A stretch of 64,000 bases of DNA. It comes from a bacterium (lineage in GTDB: Bacteria; Pseudomonadota; Gammaproteobacteria; Pseudomonadales; Moraxellaceae). Of the stretch, positions 1-9,769 are shown in pieces (positions within the stretch are counted from its first letter, which is position 1; every line of letters starts with the position of its first letter). The notes beneath the pieces were generated by a model. The model was not told where the DNA came from. It saw only the letters and a list, made by a program, of their open reading frames with translations, and did no database searches. The translations under genes and the position numbers were made by a program. Where the stretch lies: the NCBI GenBank assembly GCA_029945725.1, contig JAQSDB010000002.1, positions 558,001 to 622,000 of the forward strand, read 5' to 3'.

Positions 1-1
1 G

Positions 2-157
2 CAACAGGCCAATATATTGCGCGAGAGGCGCTTTGGCAGGGCAGTACCGGTAGAAATGAGGGAAAAGGCCAGACAATTGCGCTTTTTGCAGTATCGGGGT
101 TTTAGTGGCGCTCAAGCCGGCAAGGCCTTGCGCTGCGATCCCCCCGAAGATTATTGA
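2..157 (+). CDS. recX: RecX regulatory protein, C-terminal fragment (5' end outside window)
   Basis: Frame 2 reads QQANILRERRFGRAVPVEMREKARQLRFLQYRGFSGAQAGKALRCDPPEDY*; matches RecX C-terminal pattern (RFG...K..RFLQ.RGFS) and lies upstream of alaS as is common. Confidence 0.75.
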   Translation, partial: QQANILRERRFGRAVPVEMREKARQLRFLQYRGFSGAQAGKALRCDPPEDY

Positions 158-169
158 CTCCTGGGAACT

Positions 170-192
170 GGGCCGCTCATGCGGCCCTTTTT
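170..192 (+). terminator. Rho-independent terminator after recX
   Basis: GGGCCGC-TCAT-GCGGCCC followed by TTTTTC. Confidence 0.75.
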
Positions 193-310
193 CTTCCCGC
201 CGAAATCCTTCGTTTTGCCCTACGAATCAGGCGGTTATGCCGCTATAATCCGCGGTCTTTTCAAGCTGCCCACCTCTTTTTGAACCGGGCAGCCACGCCC
301 GGAGCCCTGC

Positions 311-2938
311 ATGAAAAGCGCCGCCATCCGCGAAGCCTTTCTCCGTTTTTTCGAAGAAAAGGGCCACACCCGTGTGGCCTCCAGTTCGCTGATTCCAGTC
401 AATGATCCCACCCTGTTGTTTACCAATGCGGGGATGAATCAGTTCAAGGATTGTTTTCTTGGGCTCGACAAGCGCAGCTATACGCGCGCTACCTCTTCAC
501 AAAAATGCGTACGCGCCGGTGGAAAGCATAACGACCTTGAAAACGTGGGTTATACCGCGCGTCACCACACTTTTTTTGAAATGCTGGGTAATTTCAGCTT
601 TGGTGATTACTTCAAGCAGGATGCGATTCATTACGCGTGGGAGTTTCTGACTTCGCCGGGCTGGCTGAACATTCCCCGGGAAAAACTTTGGGTCACGGTT
701 TACGCCACTGACGATGAAGCGTATGCGCTTTGGCTGAATGACGTGGGGGTACCGGCAGAACGTATTATCCGTATCGGCGATAACAAGGGTGCGGCCTATG
801 CATCTGATAATTTCTGGGCTATGGGTGATACCGGTCCTTGCGGACCCTGTACGGAAATTTTCTACGATCACGGTGCCGGGATTGCAGGTGGTCCGCCGGG
901 CTCGCCGGATGAAGACGGTGATCGTTACATTGAAATCTGGAACAATGTTTTCATGCAGTTCAACCGTACCTCTGACGGTGTGCTGCATCCATTGCCGGCA
1001 CCGTCCGTAGATACCGGTATGGGGCTGGAGCGTATTTCAGCGGTGATGCAGCATGTGCATGCCAACTATGACATTGACCTGTTTCAGTGTTTGTTGAATG
1101 GAGCGGCGGCGGCGATTGGTTGCCAGAATGAAAATCAGGCTTCCTTGAAAGTTGTCGCTGACCATATTCGTTCCTGCTCCTTTCTGATTGCTGACGGGGT
1201 TGTGCCATCGAATGAAGGTCGTGGTTATGTGCTGCGTCGCATCATTCGCCGCGCCTGCCGTCACGGCAACAAGCTGGGCGCCAATGGTCCGTTTTTCTAC
1301 AGGATTGTGGCGGCTCTTGCGGCGGAAATGGGTGAAGCCTACCCGGAGTTGAAGGCACAGCAGGCGCAGATTGAGCGCACGCTGAAAAACGAGGAAGAAC
1401 AGTTTGCCAAGACTCTGGATCAGGGGCTGAAAATTCTCGAACAGGATTTGGCCGATCTCAAGGGTAATGAGATTCCTGGTGAAACGGCTTTCCTGCTTTA
1501 CGACACCTATGGCTTTCCGCTTGATCTCACGGCAGATATTGCGCGTGAGCGCGGCCTTGCGGTTGATGATGCTGGCTTTGAAAAATGCATGGCAGCACAG
1601 CGTGAACGCTCACGCGCCTCCTCCAGTTTTGATCTCGACTACAACACGCTGATCAAGGTTGAGGGTAATACTCGTTTCCAGGGCTACGAGGGAACGACGG
1701 GACAGGGGCGTGTTATTGCCTTGTTCAAGGGGGCCGACAGCGTTGAGGTATTGAGCGAAGGCGAGCAGGGCCTTGTCGTTCTGGATGCTTCGCCTTTTTA
1801 CGCCGAAAGCGGCGGTCAGGCCGGTGATGCCGGCTATCTTGATACGGGTAGTAACCGTTTTGAAGTGCGCGATACCACCAAAGCCGGGGGGGCTCATTTG
1901 CATCACGGACTGGTGACGGTAGGTGTTGTGAAAGTGGGCGACAGTGTGTCAGCTCAAGTAGATGCTGCGCTGCGCGCCAACACGGCACGCAATCATTCTG
2001 CAACACACCTTCTGCACGCAGCCTTGCGTCAGGTGCTGGGCACACATGTACAGCAAAAGGGCTCGCTGGTGTCGGCTGACTATCTGCGTTTTGATTTTTC
2101 GCAGCCGGAAGCTATCAAGGCTGAGCAGCTGGATGCCATTGAGGCGCTGGTGAACGCCGAAGTGCTGGGTAATAACCCGGTACATACCGAGCTGGCCGAT
2201 ATTGAGACGGCATGTGCCAAGGGAGCGATGGCACTCTTTGGTGAAAAATATGGTGATACTGTACGTGTACTCAGCATGGGAACCCCGGGGTTTTCGATAG
2301 AGCTTTGTGGCGGCACGCATGTGTCTCGTACGGGCGATATTGGCCTGTTCAAAATTACCAGTGAAAGTGGTGTGGCGGCTGGTGTTCGTCGTATTGAGGC
2401 GAAAACCGGCAAGGGCGCTTTGGCTTTTGTGAAAGCCGAAGAAAAGACACTGGATGAAGTGGCGTCAGTTGTGCGCGCGCCGGTTGGTCAGGCTGCGGAG
2501 AAAGTCCGGCAGCTTTCTGAACGTAACCGTGAGCTTGAGAAAGAGCTTGAGCGTTTGAAAATGAAGCTTGCCGCTTCAGCGGGCGATGATTTGTTGAATA
2601 GCGCAATCAGCTTGGGTGGAGCAAAGTTGCTCGCCGCACGTCTTGATGGCGCTGATCCAAAAAGCCTGCGCGATACCATGGATCAGCTTCGTAACAAGCT
2701 GGGCTCCTGTGTGGTGGTGCTGTCGGCTGTAGTGGATGGCAAGGTCAGTCTGGTGGTTGGCGTGAGTGCTGATCTGACAGCAAAAGTGAAGGCCGGTGAG
2801 CTGGTGAATTTTGTGGCACTGCAGGTGGGGGGCAAAGGTGGTGGTCGCCCTGATATGGCCCAGGCGGGCGGTACTGATGCTTCAAAATTGTCCGAGGCTC
2901 TGGCTTCGGTGCAAGGTTTTGTCGGCGAAAGAATCTGA
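311..2938 (+). CDS. alaS: Alanine--tRNA ligase
   Basis: 875 aa; [44 protein letters not shown]-terminal [14 protein letters not shown]. Confidence 0.98.
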   Translation: MKSAAIREAFLRFFEEKGHTRVASSSLIPVNDPTLLFTNAGMNQFKDCFLGLDKRSYTRATSSQKCVRAGGKHNDLENVGYTARHHTFFEMLGNFSFGDYFKQDAIHYAWEFLTSPGWLNIPREKLWVTVYATDDEAYALWLNDVGVPAERIIRIGDNKGAAYASDNFWAMGDTGPCGPCTEIFYDHGAGIAGGPPGSPDEDGDRYIEIWNNVFMQFNRTSDGVLHPLPAPSVDTGMGLERISAVMQHVHANYDIDLFQCLLNGAAAAIGCQNENQASLKVVADHIRSCSFLIADGVVPSNEGRGYVLRRIIRRACRHGNKLGANGPFFYRIVAALAAEMGEAYPELKAQQAQIERTLKNEEEQFAKTLDQGLKILEQDLADLKGNEIPGETAFLLYDTYGFPLDLTADIARERGLAVDDAGFEKCMAAQRERSRASSSFDLDYNTLIKVEGNTRFQGYEGTTGQGRVIALFKGADSVEVLSEGEQGLVVLDASPFYAESGGQAGDAGYLDTGSNRFEVRDTTKAGGAHLHHGLVTVGVVKVGDSVSAQVDAALRANTARNHSATHLLHAALRQVLGTHVQQKGSLVSADYLRFDFSQPEAIKAEQLDAIEALVNAEVLGNNPVHTELADIETACAKGAMALFGEKYGDTVRVLSMGTPGFSIELCGGTHVSRTGDIGLFKITSESGVAAGVRRIEAKTGKGALAFVKAEEKTLDEVASVVRAPVGQAAEKVRQLSERNRELEKELERLKMKLAASAGDDLLNSAISLGGAKLLAARLDGADPKSLRDTMDQLRNKLGSCVVVLSAVVDGKVSLVVGVSADLTAKVKAGELVNFVALQVGGKGGGRPDMAQAGGTDASKLSEALASVQGFVGERI

Positions 2939-2979
2939 AATTAAATCGCGCTCTTAGGCGCAAGGGATGCAGGCAGAAA

Positions 2980-4206
2980 ATGGCATTAATTGTTCAGAAA
3001 TACGGCGGTACGTCTGTAGGTACGCCTGAGCGTATTGAGGCAGTGGCGGAACGCGTCAAGCGCTGGAAAGACAAGGGTCACGATCTTGTAGTGGTGCTCT
3101 CGGCCATGAGTGGCGAAACCAATCGTCTGATTGCACTGGCCAAAGCCATTTCGCCGGAGCCGGACCCGCGTGAGCTGGATGTCATGGTTTCCACGGGTGA
3201 GCAGGTCACGATTGCGTTGCTTGCCATGGCGTTGAAGAAAATTGGTGTTGATGCCAGATCCTATACCGGAGCGCAGGTCGCTATTCATACGGACAGCTCG
3301 CACACCAAGGCGCGTATTGAGTCGATTGACGATGCCAGGATGCGTGCTGATTTGGCCGCTGGACGTGTCGTTATTGTGGCTGGCTTTCAGGGTGTGGATC
3401 CTGGCGGCAATATTACGACGCTGGGGCGTGGTGGTTCTGATACTACCGGTGTGGCGCTGGCGGCGGCATTGAAGGCTGATGAGTGCCAGATTTACACGGA
3501 TGTTGATGGTGTTTATACCACCGACCCGCGGGTGGTGCCGCAGGCGCGCCGTCTGGAACGCATCACGTTTGAAGAAATGCTGGAGATGGCATCGCTAGGC
3601 TCCAAGGTCCTGCAAATACGTTCGGTAGAGTTTGCAGGCAAATACAATGTTCCTTTACGTGTGCTTTCAAGCTTCAAAGATGAAGGTGATGGCACCCTGA
3701 TTACTGTTGATGAGGAAACCATGGAACAGCCCGTTATTTCTGGTATCGCCTTCGCTCGTGACGAGGCCAAGATCACTGTGCGTGGTGTCCCGGACACCCC
3801 CGGTATTGCCTACCGTATCCTTGGACCTATCGGTAATGCCAATATCGAAGTCGATATGATCGTGCAGAACGTGGCCGCTGATAACACCACTGATTTCACC
3901 TTTACGGTGGCACGTGGCGAACTCAAGAAAGCGCTGACCGCACTTGAGCCTGTATGTAAGGAAATCGGTGCTCGTGAAGTGGTGGGTGACGAGAAGATAT
4001 GCAAGGTGTCGATGGTGGGGGTGGGGATGCGCTCACATGCCGGTGTCGCCAGTCAGATGTTTGGCACCCTGGCAAAAGAGGGCATCAATATCCAGATGAT
4101 CTCCACTTCCGAGATCAAGATTTCTGTGGTGATCGATGAGAAGTATCTTGAGTTGGCCGTGCGCTCCCTGCATACGGAGTTTGGGCTGGATCAGCCTCCT
4201 GCTTGA
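2980..4206 (+). CDS. lysC: Aspartate kinase
   Basis: 408 aa; [22 protein letters not shown], tandem ACT domains at C-terminus; follows alaS. Confidence 0.97.
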   Translation: MALIVQKYGGTSVGTPERIEAVAERVKRWKDKGHDLVVVLSAMSGETNRLIALAKAISPEPDPRELDVMVSTGEQVTIALLAMALKKIGVDARSYTGAQVAIHTDSSHTKARIESIDDARMRADLAAGRVVIVAGFQGVDPGGNITTLGRGGSDTTGVALAAALKADECQIYTDVDGVYTTDPRVVPQARRLERITFEEMLEMASLGSKVLQIRSVEFAGKYNVPLRVLSSFKDEGDGTLITVDEETMEQPVISGIAFARDEAKITVRGVPDTPGIAYRILGPIGNANIEVDMIVQNVAADNTTDFTFTVARGELKKALTALEPVCKEIGAREVVGDEKICKVSMVGVGMRSHAGVASQMFGTLAKEGINIQMISTSEIKISVVIDEKYLELAVRSLHTEFGLDQPPA

Positions 4207-4375
4207 TGAGGCGGCGGTCAGTGCCTCTTGAAATTTGGTACGATTGCCCCATGTTTATGGCAGACGTAAGCTGTTTTTGATTTATGTGGCCGCGTGGTCA
4301 ATACTGGCCGTGGGGATTTTGATGGTTGCTGGAGCTGCTATGAGTCCAGCCCAATAGTTTTTCAAGGAGATTGCG

Positions 4376-4573
4376 ATGCTGATTTTGACTCGCCGAGTGG
4401 GTGAAACCCTTATGGTGGGGGATGAGGTCACCGTGACGGTGCTCGGTGTAAAGGGTAATCAGGTTCGTATTGGTGTGAACGCGCCCAAAGAGGTCGCTGT
4501 GCATCGTGAAGAAATCTATCAACGTATTCAGCGCGAAAAGCAGGGCGATGCTCAGGAAGAGCTTGAGGACTGA
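4376..4573 (+). CDS. csrA: Carbon storage regulator CsrA
   Basis: 65 aa; [51 protein letters not shown]. Confidence 0.98.
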   Translation: MLILTRRVGETLMVGDEVTVTVLGVKGNQVRIGVNAPKEVAVHREEIYQRIQREKQGDAQEELED

Positions 4574-4631
4574 GCTTCTTTATCAATTTGCTGGGGGCAA
4601 CGACGACGAGTGCTTGTTCATCGCCCAAAAG

Positions 4632-4669
4632 AAAACCCAGACGTTTCTCCCTGAAAGCGTCTGGGTTTT
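4632..4669 (+). terminator. Rho-independent terminator after csrA
   Basis: AAAACCCAGACG...CGTCTGGGTTTT perfect 12-bp stem. Confidence 0.8.
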
Positions 4670-4925
4670 GCATTTTGTCAGTTCCTTCTGACCCATCCTG
4701 GCGGCTTTGATCAATCCTTGATCGCATCCTTGCGCCTTGTGATTAGTATCGTTATCGGCCGGTTTTACGTCTGCGGGTGATCACCCGAGTTCGTGTAGGA
4801 AATTGACCATGGGGTGCTTCGTGCCCTTATGTGCGCTGATGATGCTAAATCACTGCTTTTCTGAATTTTTTTGTGGGTTTCGCCTTTTCAAGCTGGGCCC
4901 GCATGCGTATCATTGCCCGCTCTGT

Positions 4926-5016
4926 GGAGAGGTGACCGAGTGGCCGAAGGTGCTCCCCTGCTAAGGGAGTAGGGGTCATAAGCCCCTCGAGGGTTCGAAT
5001 CCCTCCTTCTCCGCCA
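4926..5016 (+). tRNA. tRNA-Ser (anticodon GCT)
   Basis: 91-nt class II tRNA: GGAGAGG acceptor, anticodon loop CTGCTAA, long variable arm, GGTTCGAATCC T-arm, encoded CCA end. Confidence 0.95.
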
Positions 5017-5732
5017 TTATAATGAGACGGCTGTTTTCTCAACCAAATCAATAGGTTGGGGGGGTGGCTGTTTTTATTTCTACCACACGTTTTTACCATG
5101 CGCAGGTGTTTGATAACTACGCCGGCCGATAACAATAGATAGATCTCCTAAAAAAGCCCGAGGCTACTCAGTGATGAGAGGTCTTGGGCTTTTTCATTTA
5201 TGTCGCCAAACCAATATGTTTCTGGGTTTCTGGCTCGCGCAACTCTTGGCCTTTCCCCCTTGCTTATGACTCCGAGTGTCCTGTGCCCGATAGGGTATCG
5301 CATGGCATTAGGCAGGCTCAGTCGTACAGGCTATGACGTGCTGGTGGCGCGCGGCGCCATTTTCGATGATTGATACCCCTGCCACGAACTGGTTCAGCTC
5401 CCTCTTGTTTGATTCTGACTCTGTGGCCAATTTGACCCCTTGCCACGCCATGCTATTGGTTTCGATGCACAGCGCAGGTGAGTGGAGAGGCTTGATCCAG
5501 GTCAATGACGCTTGTAGTTGTATTGGCTGATGATGATCAAAGACCTCTCAGTGCCAGACGATGAGAGTTGCTGTCTTGTTGGTTTGCGTCCTGCCAGTGA
5601 CGGTGGCGTGCCACTTGTGGCCGCCCATCTAAAAATCACCTGACTTTAGTTCTATCTACTAGGGTGATGTGGTGGACCTTTTTGTTTTTCAAAGAAAATG
5701 GCGATTAATTTAAAGTCGAAAGGAGAATGCCA

Positions 5733-5912
5733 ATGAGCAAGTCTATGCGCCCCATCATGAGTTTTTTCAGAGAGGAAGAAGGCGTTACTGCAATTGAGTA
5801 CGGTCTGATTGCGGCCCTGATCGCGGTGGTGATTGTGGCGGCAGTAAAGAGCGTTGGTGCTGATGTAAATTCGGCATTCGAGTTGGTTCACACAAAGCTG
5901 ACGGGCGCCTGA
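5733..5912 (+). CDS. flp: Flp/Fap-type pilin, first copy
   Basis: MSKSMRPIMSFFREEEGVTAIEYGLIAALIAVVIVAAVKSVG..; Flp G^xTAIEYGLIA prepilin motif; AGGAGA ribosome-binding site upstream. Confidence 0.93.
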   Translation: MSKSMRPIMSFFREEEGVTAIEYGLIAALIAVVIVAAVKSVGADVNSAFELVHTKLTGA

Positions 5913-6098
5913 GGAGCTATGACTCATAAGGTGTTTTTACTTTTTTTGGTTTTTTTCCCTGCTTTTCTTATGTTTTTTTAATTAATAAAGAAAATGGCAA
6001 TCTTTATTGACGCCAATCAATTTTATCCTTTTGAGACTTTGATAGCCTGAAAAAGAAGTCGTTTAACACAAATTTTTCCAACAGTAAGGAGATTCTCG

Positions 6099-6278
6099 AT
6101 GAACAAGCTGATGAATTCCGTCATGAAGTTTTTCCGTGAGGAAGATGGCGTTACTGCAATTGAATATGGCCTGATTGCAGCGCTGATTGCTGTAGTGATT
6201 GTGGCTGCAGTTAAAAGTGTGGGGGGGGATCTTAATACGACGTTTACCACCATTCATACCAAGCTGTCGGGCGCCTGA
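6099..6278 (+). CDS. flp: Flp/Fap-type pilin, second copy (59 aa, below the ORF-track cutoff)
   Basis: Own translation: MNKLMNSVMKFFREEDGVTAIEYGLIAALIAVVIVAAVKSVGGDLNTTFTTIHTKLSGA*; near-identical core to first pilin; AAGGAG upstream. Confidence 0.93.
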   Translation: MNKLMNSVMKFFREEDGVTAIEYGLIAALIAVVIVAAVKSVGGDLNTTFTTIHTKLSGA

Positions 6279-6344
6279 GAAGTGGTGTATTGCCGGTGGG
6301 CGTTGCCCGCCGGCTGCTTTTCTTCCGTGACACATCTTTATGTC

Positions 6345-6896
6345 ATGAGTGCAATCTTCATGAATTTCAGCGCAGACATGGCGGCAGGGATACTTATGGC
6401 TTCGTTGCTGATGGTAGCTGCATGGAGTGATGTCCGGTCTTTTCGTATTCCCAATGCCGTTTCTCTGGGGGGCGCCCTGATCGGTATCATCATAAGTGGG
6501 TTTCAGCACGGAGTTCATGGTGTGTTACTGGCGGCCGCAGGTTGGGCAGTCGGGTTGACTGCCCTTATGCCGCTTTATTTTCTGAGGGCCATGGGGGCTG
6601 GAGATGTAAAGCTGCTTGCCATGACGGGGGCTTTTCTCGGGTTTCCTTCGGTATTGGGCGCTATTGCTTCCACTCTTATCGCTGGCGGTGTCTTTGCGTT
6701 ATCAGTATCAGCGCTACGGGGGAAGTTATCCGAAACAGTCGATAATGTATCCGTTTTTGCTTTTCGCACCATGATGCCAGGGAAGGGGAATACATTGGCG
6801 CAAGTTGTCAGTGAGACTCCCGTCAGCGGACATCTTCCGTATGCGGTTCCCATTCTGGCAGGCACCATGACGTGGTGGGTGTTGCAACTGGTTTAG
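6345..6896 (+). CDS. cpaA: Flp prepilin peptidase CpaA/TadV (A24 family)
   Basis: AAWSDVRSFRIPNAVSLGG and GAGDVKLLAMTGAFLG (GxGD protease motif); polytopic; the start codon could also be 6282 or 6360. Confidence 0.9.
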   Translation: MSAIFMNFSADMAAGILMASLLMVAAWSDVRSFRIPNAVSLGGALIGIIISGFQHGVHGVLLAAAGWAVGLTALMPLYFLRAMGAGDVKLLAMTGAFLGFPSVLGAIASTLIAGGVFALSVSALRGKLSETVDNVSVFAFRTMMPGKGNTLAQVVSETPVSGHLPYAVPILAGTMTWWVLQLV

Positions 6897-6950
6897 TAAA
6901 ATTCTTAAGAAGCGGTTTCTGGTTTCCTACTGTCTCTGCAAGGGGTAGCG

Positions 6951-7835
6951 ATGAAAAACAATCGAGCCTTGTTCATGCTGGCGTTGTCATTGCTCATTGG
7001 CGTTATCGCCGTGGTAATGATGGCTCGCTGGATGAACGAGAAGGCGGCACTCTCCACTACCGGCGTTGTTGTCGCCGCACGCGATATTCCATTGGGAACG
7101 AGGCTTGCGCCAGAGCAATTGAAGGTTGTTGCGTGGCCATCCGGTTCCAAGCCGAGCGGAACGTTTAACGATATTCAAAAGGTTAACACTCGGGTGCTCA
7201 ACGCCAGCGTGCAGGTCGGTGAGCCTGTTCTGGAGAGCAGACTTGCCCCGATTGGCAGCAAGGGCGGGCTTTCTGCATTGATTCCAGAAGGCAAGCGTGC
7301 TGTTTCTGTCAAGGTGAAGGAGGAGTCTGGTGTTGCGGGTTTTGCGCTTCCGGGTAATTACGTTGATGTGCTGGTGAGCGCCCAGGATGAAAACGGCAGG
7401 CCGATTTCAAGGATTGTGCTGCAGCGTATTCTGGTACTGGCCATTGCGCAGGAAGCTAACCGTGATGAGACCAAACCAAAGCTGGTCAATGCGGTCACTT
7501 TAGAGGTGACGCCAGCAGAGGCAGAGCAGCTTGATCTTGCGCGCAGCATTGGGCAGTTGTCCCTGGCACTGCGTAATCAGGTTGATATGGCTGACGCGGC
7601 TACTGGCGGCGCACATCTTTCTGATCTTGTCCGCGGCAGCTCTCATCTAGAGCCACAACCCGCCCCTGCCGCCACTGATGTTGCCACTGTGCCGGCTCCA
7701 GAGATTGTTGTGGTAAAGCCGGTGCCGCGTCACAAATCGCGTGCCGTCATTGTCAAGAGCCCCGTGAAGACGGAAAAATCCGAGCAGCCGCCAGCACGCC
7801 CTTCCTATGTGGAAGGCGTGCAGGTGGGCGAATAA
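6951..7835 (+). CDS. cpaB: Flp pilus assembly protein CpaB/RcpC (SAF domain)
   Basis: TTGVVVAARDIPLGTRLAPEQLKVVAWPSG; N-terminal TM; position in Tad operon. Confidence 0.93.
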   Translation: MKNNRALFMLALSLLIGVIAVVMMARWMNEKAALSTTGVVVAARDIPLGTRLAPEQLKVVAWPSGSKPSGTFNDIQKVNTRVLNASVQVGEPVLESRLAPIGSKGGLSALIPEGKRAVSVKVKEESGVAGFALPGNYVDVLVSAQDENGRPISRIVLQRILVLAIAQEANRDETKPKLVNAVTLEVTPAEAEQLDLARSIGQLSLALRNQVDMADAATGGAHLSDLVRGSSHLEPQPAPAATDVATVPAPEIVVVKPVPRHKSRAVIVKSPVKTEKSEQPPARPSYVEGVQVGE

Positions 7836-7838
7836 TCC

Positions 7839-9473
7839 GTGGAGAGCACTGTGAGCAACATGACCTTGCTGAAGAGAAACAAACGGCCTCTGCTGCGTCA
7901 CGCGCTGGCACTGGCCGTGCTGGGCTCCTCCCTACTGGCGCCATCACTTGCGGCTGCGGCCGATTGCGTGGCGAAGAACGGCAGTGCAGTGAGCTGCGCG
8001 GCAGACACCCAATCGCTTGGCGAACTTAATCTTGCGGTTGGGCAGTCCTTGCCGCTCGATTTTTCGGCCTTGGGTGGCATTAGCCGGGTCTTTCCCGGTA
8101 ATCGTACGGTGATTGATGTCTTCCAGGATCCCAAGAGTGGTGACATCTATTTGCGTGGCAAGAAGGTTGGTACAAGTGACCTTCTGGTGTGGGCCAGCAA
8201 CCACAAGAAGTATCGTGCACAGGTCACCGTGGGCATGGATACCGGTGCGTTGGGTAGCCAGTTCGCCAGCCTTATGCCGGATGAAAAAGACATTCATGTC
8301 AGTACCATGGCGGATTCTCTCGTACTGAGTGGCTCCGTTTCCGATGCCACACGACTGAAACAGGTAGTGGCACTGGCCGAAGCCTATGTACGCGGTACCA
8401 CTCAGGAACTGGTGACCGACAGTCGTGTCTTTCAGGCGCCGGAAAATGAGCCCGGCAAAGCTGTTAGCGCACGTAGTGGTAATGACAGTACTGGCGCACG
8501 CCCGGTCAGTCTGACGCAGTCAGGCCTTGGGGCCAATCGAGTAATCAATCTGCTCACTGTGCGCGGTTCGCAGCAAGTGATGCTGGAAGTGAAGATTGCC
8601 GAAGTATCAAAATCATTCCTGGATCGCTTGGGTGTTGATCTCAAAGGCTCAACCTCATCAGGGGGCTGGACCTATGGCATTTTGAGTGGGCTCCTGTCAG
8701 GCACCGGCACTGCCAATAACACGTTGCTTTCAGCCGTGAAGGTGCTTGGTTCCAAGGAGATCTCAGTTGATGCGCAGAAAAAAGACGAGCTCGTAAAGAT
8801 ACTGGCAGAACCGAATATTGTGGCCATCAGTGGTCAGGAAGGCAGCTTTCTTTCTGGTGGCAAGGTATTCATTCCGACAGGACGTGACCGCGATGGCACC
8901 ATCACGCTGGAAGAAAAGGAATACGGTGTTGGTTTGAAGTTTCTCCCGACCGTACTGGGTGACAGCATCATCGACTTGCATGTGAGTCCTGAGGTATCGG
9001 AGCTCAGCAAGGATGGCTCGGCTTTCACAGCCGGTGGCATTACAACCGTGTTCCCGTCGATCACGACACGCCGTGCTTCCACCACTGTTCAGTTGCGGGA
9101 TGGCGAATCATTTGCGATTGCCGGACTGCTCAAAAACAACGTGACCGAAGTCATCAAGCGCTTCCCGTTGCTGGGTGATTTACCGCTGGTGGGGGCGCTG
9201 TTCCGTTCCAGTGAGTTCCAGTCCGAGAAGACCGAGTTGTTGTTCGTGATTACCCCGCATCTGGTGAGGGCAGCTGCCGCACCGGTTCCGCTGCCAACCG
9301 ATAACTTCAAGGCACCGAGTCAGACGAACTTCATGCTGAACGGACGCCTGGAAGGTTTCCATAGCGGAAAAGATAAAGAAAAGAGCGGCGATAGCCAGCA
9401 GAACAATGCGCCGGCAGCGACGACCACCCCACCGGGCAAAGGCGGCGCTGCAGCGCCAGCGGGCAAGAACTGA
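7839..9473 (+). CDS. cpaC: Secretin CpaC/RcpA
   Basis: 544 aa; signal peptide, secretin domain (VPLLGDLPLVGALFRSSEFQSEKTELLFVITPHLV); the start could be the GTG at 7839/7851 or ATG 7860. Confidence 0.93.
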   Translation: MESTVSNMTLLKRNKRPLLRHALALAVLGSSLLAPSLAAAADCVAKNGSAVSCAADTQSLGELNLAVGQSLPLDFSALGGISRVFPGNRTVIDVFQDPKSGDIYLRGKKVGTSDLLVWASNHKKYRAQVTVGMDTGALGSQFASLMPDEKDIHVSTMADSLVLSGSVSDATRLKQVVALAEAYVRGTTQELVTDSRVFQAPENEPGKAVSARSGNDSTGARPVSLTQSGLGANRVINLLTVRGSQQVMLEVKIAEVSKSFLDRLGVDLKGSTSSGGWTYGILSGLLSGTGTANNTLLSAVKVLGSKEISVDAQKKDELVKILAEPNIVAISGQEGSFLSGGKVFIPTGRDRDGTITLEEKEYGVGLKFLPTVLGDSIIDLHVSPEVSELSKDGSAFTAGGITTVFPSITTRRASTTVQLRDGESFAIAGLLKNNVTEVIKRFPLLGDLPLVGALFRSSEFQSEKTELLFVITPHLVRAAAAPVPLPTDNFKAPSQTNFMLNGRLEGFHSGKDKEKSGDSQQNNAPAATTTPPGKGGAAAPAGKN

Positions 9474-9487
9474 GCAGGAGTTCCACC

Positions 9488-9742
9488 ATGAAACGCATTT
9501 TCTTGACGTGTCTTGCTGCAAGCCTGCTTGCAGCCTGCAGTACTACGCCCTATCTGGATCGTCATTTCGGTGAGGCGTCGCGGCAGGCCATGAGTCGCCA
9601 GATAATCAGCTCTGAAGCCAAGAACGGCCCGCAAAAAATGGATGGTCAGGCCGCTAACTCGGTGATTGACCGGTACCATAAATCGTACGCCGTGCCTCCA
9701 GAGCCGGTGAATGTCTTCAATATCGGCGTTGGCGCGCACTGA
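9488..9742 (+). CDS. Small Tad-associated lipoprotein (84 aa)
   Basis: MKRIFLTCLAASLLAACSTTPYLDRHFGEASRQAMSRQII.. with LAAC lipobox; between cpaC and cpaE where CpaD-like small lipoproteins often sit. Confidence 0.8.
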   Translation: MKRIFLTCLAASLLAACSTTPYLDRHFGEASRQAMSRQIISSEAKNGPQKMDGQAANSVIDRYHKSYAVPPEPVNVFNIGVGAH

Positions 9743-9769
9743 TAACCCGTTGTTACCGGAGCAGAGTAC

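Noticed and set aside
215-249. TATAAT with TTGCCC upstream of alaS as a sigma-70 promoter
   Set aside because: Spacing between boxes is about 23 bp, too long for a confident promoter call
5308-5530. Overlapping 65-aa ORFs on both strands
   Set aside because: No recognisable family and mutually antisense; kept only as a non-coding-region observation
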